NCBI RefSeq assembly: GCF_017948485.1
Contig: NZ_JAFFSX010000030.1
Coordinates: forward strand, 62,001-126,000
From: Streptomyces sp. GESEQ-35
Lineage (GTDB): Bacteria > Actinomycetota > Actinomycetes > Streptomycetales > Streptomycetaceae
Direction of reading: 5' to 3'
Length of the DNA stretch: 64,000 bases
Shown here: in pieces, positions 62,193 through 64,000 of the stretch
Position numbering within the stretch: the first letter of the stretch is position 1
Layout of the letters: every line of letters starts with the position of its first letter
Program-made: the position numbers and the translations under genes
The notes under the pieces: model-generated
What the model was told of the DNA's origin: nothing
The model's input: only the letters and a program-made list of their open reading frames with translations
Databases searched by the model: none

Positions 62193-62519
62193 TCACGTGT
62201 TGCGCGTGCGGTTCTTCCGGTACAGCGCGATGGCCTGCTCGATCGGGTAGTTGGGGACGGTGACGGCTTCACCGGTCTCCTTCGACACCACGATCTTGGC
62301 TCCGCCGGGTGGGGCTGGTTGAGGGCGGCCGGTGGCGTTGGTGCGGGGCGGGACGACCGTGTACACCAGGTACCCGATGTCGAACTCGTGGACCTGGAGT
62401 TCGGCGGGGGTGCCGTCGGGGAGTTTGGGCTGGGCGTAGCGGGAGCGGACGATTGCGATGGCCTGGTCGGGGGTGGTGGGTGGGCCTTGGGGGGCGGCGG
62501 CAGGGATGTCCGGGGTCAT
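62193..62519 (-). CDS. YrhB/Imm35-family immunity-type protein
   Basis: 108 residues from ATG 62519, with AAGGAG at the right spacing. TTPDQAIAIVRSRYAQPKLP at the start, ELQVHEFDIGYLVYTVVPP in the middle, KIVVSKETGEAVTVPNYP and IEQAIALYRKNR at the end fit the YrhB family (immunity protein 35), which protects against secreted toxins in some bacteria. It follows the Imm49 gene by 22 bases and precedes the NTPase gene. There is no signal peptide; it is cytoplasmic. Confidence 0.8.
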   Translation of the reverse strand: MTPDIPAAAPQGPPTTPDQAIAIVRSRYAQPKLPDGTPAELQVHEFDIGYLVYTVVPPRTNATGRPQPAPPGGAKIVVSKETGEAVTVPNYPIEQAIALYRKNRTRNT

Positions 62520-62541
62520 TGAGGGCACTCCTTGTTGGGGA

Positions 62542-63399
62542 TCAGGTGGGGAAGTTGCCGACGCGGCCGCGTTCCAGCAGGTACTTCGGGATGTAGCCGG
62601 ACTCCACCTCGATGGCGACGCCGCCGTCGTAGGCGAGGCAGGCCATGGCCAGGGGGCCCAGCGCGACGAGACCGCTCACCTGCGCTGCCGTCGACTCTTC
62701 GGCAGTCCAGTATTTCTTGTGCCAATGCAGGGCCTGGACCAGCTCTGCATTGAAGCGCTCACCGTCGCCTCGGACGAAGCGGTGGAACAGGTTGAGCGGG
62801 GGATACAGGACATGCAGCATCAGACTGCGGTCGGCGGTCTGCAGGACTTCGGGATTCGTGCCATCGATCGCGGCCACCAACTTGTCGCCGAGAGCGGGAC
62901 CTTGCTTCCAGTACGTCTGGAGCGTGTCGACCCAGTCGTAGATGTACTCGTCGTATACCGCTCCGGACTCGCGCAGCAGCGAGATCGGGACGTCGCTCAG
63001 CTCTGTGAGTCGTTCGGGTTCGCGGCAGACGAGCGCCAAGTAGAAGGCGGTGACCCAGTTGCCCGCGTTTGCGGGCGGCTGGGAGCCGGTGGAAGGGATC
63101 GTGCGCAGCTTGCCTGAGATCAGGCATTCCACGGTGGGTTCCGATGAGGTGGCGGACCGGAACAGGGCGGAGCCGATCTGCATGGCCGCCACCCATGCCT
63201 CCCAGGTCTCAATGCGCGCGGCGCGGGGATCGAGCGCGCAGTGGTTCTTGGCGTTCGCCAGTGCCCTGTTCAGACCGGTGTTGAACGTGCTGGGCATGGT
63301 TTCGAGCTTCCGCACCCGCGCTTCGGTGTCCTCGATGAGTGCTGGCACGTTGAAAATGCGGTCGGCAGGCACCTCGTGACATATCACTTGTGCAGTCAT
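62542..63399 (-). CDS. Immunity-49 (Imm49) family protein
   Basis: 285 residues from ATG 63399 (AGGCAGGA upstream). Recognised from conserved streptomycete Imm49 segments: ETWEAWVAAMQIGSALF, NAGNWVTAFYLALVCRE, VPISLLRESGAVYDEYIYDW, LGDKLVAAIDGTNPEV, and LVALGPLAMACLAYD. It is all-helical and cytoplasmic. In polymorphic toxin systems Imm49 proteins neutralise a cognate toxin; none is visible here. It is repeated by the partial gene at the right edge. Confidence 0.87.
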   Translation of the reverse strand: MTAQVICHEVPADRIFNVPALIEDTEARVRKLETMPSTFNTGLNRALANAKNHCALDPRAARIETWEAWVAAMQIGSALFRSATSSEPTVECLISGKLRTIPSTGSQPPANAGNWVTAFYLALVCREPERLTELSDVPISLLRESGAVYDEYIYDWVDTLQTYWKQGPALGDKLVAAIDGTNPEVLQTADRSLMLHVLYPPLNLFHRFVRGDGERFNAELVQALHWHKKYWTAEESTAAQVSGLVALGPLAMACLAYDGGVAIEVESGYIPKYLLERGRVGNFPT

Positions 63400-63412
63400 T
63401 CCTGCCTGGCCT

Positions 63413-63539
63413 TCGGCTTCCGGTTGTCGAGCTCGTGGACCTGGAGTTCGGCGGGGTGCCTTCGCCGAGTCTGCGCTGGGCATAACACATGCGGACGATG
63501 TCGACGCCTTGGCCCGGGGTGGTGGTGTCGGAAGCCTTC
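63413..63539 (-). pseudogene. Frameshifted Imm35/YrhB relic between the two Imm49 genes
   Basis: TTPGQGVDIVRMCYAQRRLGE in one frame continues as AELQVHELDN in another, matching TTPDQAIAIVRSRYAQPKLP and AELQVHEFDI of the intact gene. At the join (about 63451-63456) the relic has four G where the intact copy has five on the same strand, so a one-base deletion broke it. The relic then ends after about ten more codons and the rest of the gene is missing. Confidence 0.82.
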
Positions 63540-63583
63540 GGTGTCCTGTCCGCTACTTGGGTTGTGACCGACTGGTGCGTTGA

Positions 63584-64000
63584 CTATGTGGGGAACTCGC
63601 CGTACCAGCCGCCGTCGAGGAGGTACTTGGGCAGGTACTCGGACTCGACGTCGACGGTGAAACCCGAGTCCAGGGCCAGGCAGGCGATGGCCAGGGGGCC
63701 GAGGGCGATGAGTCCGTCCGAATCGCGCGCCAGTTCCTCGTCGCGGGTCCAGTAGTCCTTGTGCCATCCGACGGTCTTGGCCAGCTCGGTGTTGAACCTG
63801 TCCTGGTCGCCGCGCACCACCTGGGTCAAGAGATTCATGGGTGGGTACATGAGGTTCAGTACGGCGCTTCGCGAGGCAGGTCGGAGCACCTCGGGGTCGG
63901 TGCCGTCCACCGCGGCGAGCAGTTTGTCGCCGAGTTCCGGCCGCTTGAGCCAGTACGCCTGCAGTGCTTCGACCCAGGAGTAGATGTACTCGTCGAAGCC
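63584..64000 (-). CDS. Imm49 family protein, second copy (5' part outside window)
   Basis: About 138 codons are present; the frame is open to the right edge on the reverse strand. FDEYIYSWVEALQAYWLKRP, LGDKLLAAVDGTDPEV, VLNLMYPPMNLLTQVVRGD, WHKDYWTRDEE and LIALGPLAIACLALDSGF align with the full-length Imm49 protein next door. It is a tandem paralogue, diverged along its whole length. Confidence 0.85.
   Translation of the reverse strand, partial: GFDEYIYSWVEALQAYWLKRPELGDKLLAAVDGTDPEVLRPASRSAVLNLMYPPMNLLTQVVRGDQDRFNTELAKTVGWHKDYWTRDEELARDSDGLIALGPLAIACLALDSGFTVDVESEYLPKYLLDGGWYGEFPT

Overview
The window is high-GC actinobacterial DNA, almost certainly a Streptomyces chromosome. The evidence is frequent GTG starts, strong third-position GC, the order dxr / site-2 protease / ispG / proS / rimP-nusA-ylxR-infB-ylxP-rbfA-truB / ribF followed by a type VII secretion (ESX) locus, the WhiJ-DUF397-ATPase trio, and several copies of an intergenic repeat I recognise from streptomycetes. 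The species cannot be named from the sequence.

Left part (1-27.8 kb), mostly housekeeping. It starts with the 3' part of an acyl-CoA dehydrogenase gene and a secreted lamin-tail protein. Two non-mevalonate isoprenoid genes (dxr, ispG) follow, with an RseP-like intramembrane protease between them. A 0.85 kb intergenic stretch carries a degenerate 90-91 bp tandem repeat. Then come two GNAT acetyltransferases, prolyl-tRNA synthetase, a compact flavin/iron-sulfur redox operon (ApbE, cytochrome b-like membrane protein, NuoF-like protein, ferredoxin), a reverse-strand cluster of a kinase-like protein, a ferritin-like protein and a lipoprotein, the nusA-infB operon, a large protease-like/NTPase fusion, and ribF. 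A strong bidirectional hairpin closes this part. Small repeats have entered coding sequence twice: a palindromic element lies in frame in the 5' end of dxr, and a dispersed repeat forms the 3' end of apbE.

Right part (27.9-64 kb), an ESX locus with a large accessory island. Core parts are an EspI/MinD-like ATPase, EccE, EccB, EsxB, EsxA and a mycosin. EccC and EccD are not in the window. Downstream are two further mycosins made by tandem duplication, with a recognisable duplication scar, and a detached mycosin-like membrane tail. Next are at least three sets of genes with the same plan: a small WXG100-like helical protein, a long WXG protein with a divergent C-terminus, a roughly 165-246 aa beta-rich protein, and one more partner. 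Two of these sets are inverted paralogues of each other. Several encoded proteins share the EsxB C-terminal tail SDFG and the YxxxD/E motif, which suggests common recognition by the secretion machine.

The right edge holds a P-loop NTPase, an Imm35/YrhB-like gene, two Imm49 genes and a frameshifted Imm35 relic: an immunity-gene array without a visible toxin. My reading is that the ESX machine is core and the 38-64 kb island is a fast-evolving set of candidate cargoes, chaperones and immunity genes.
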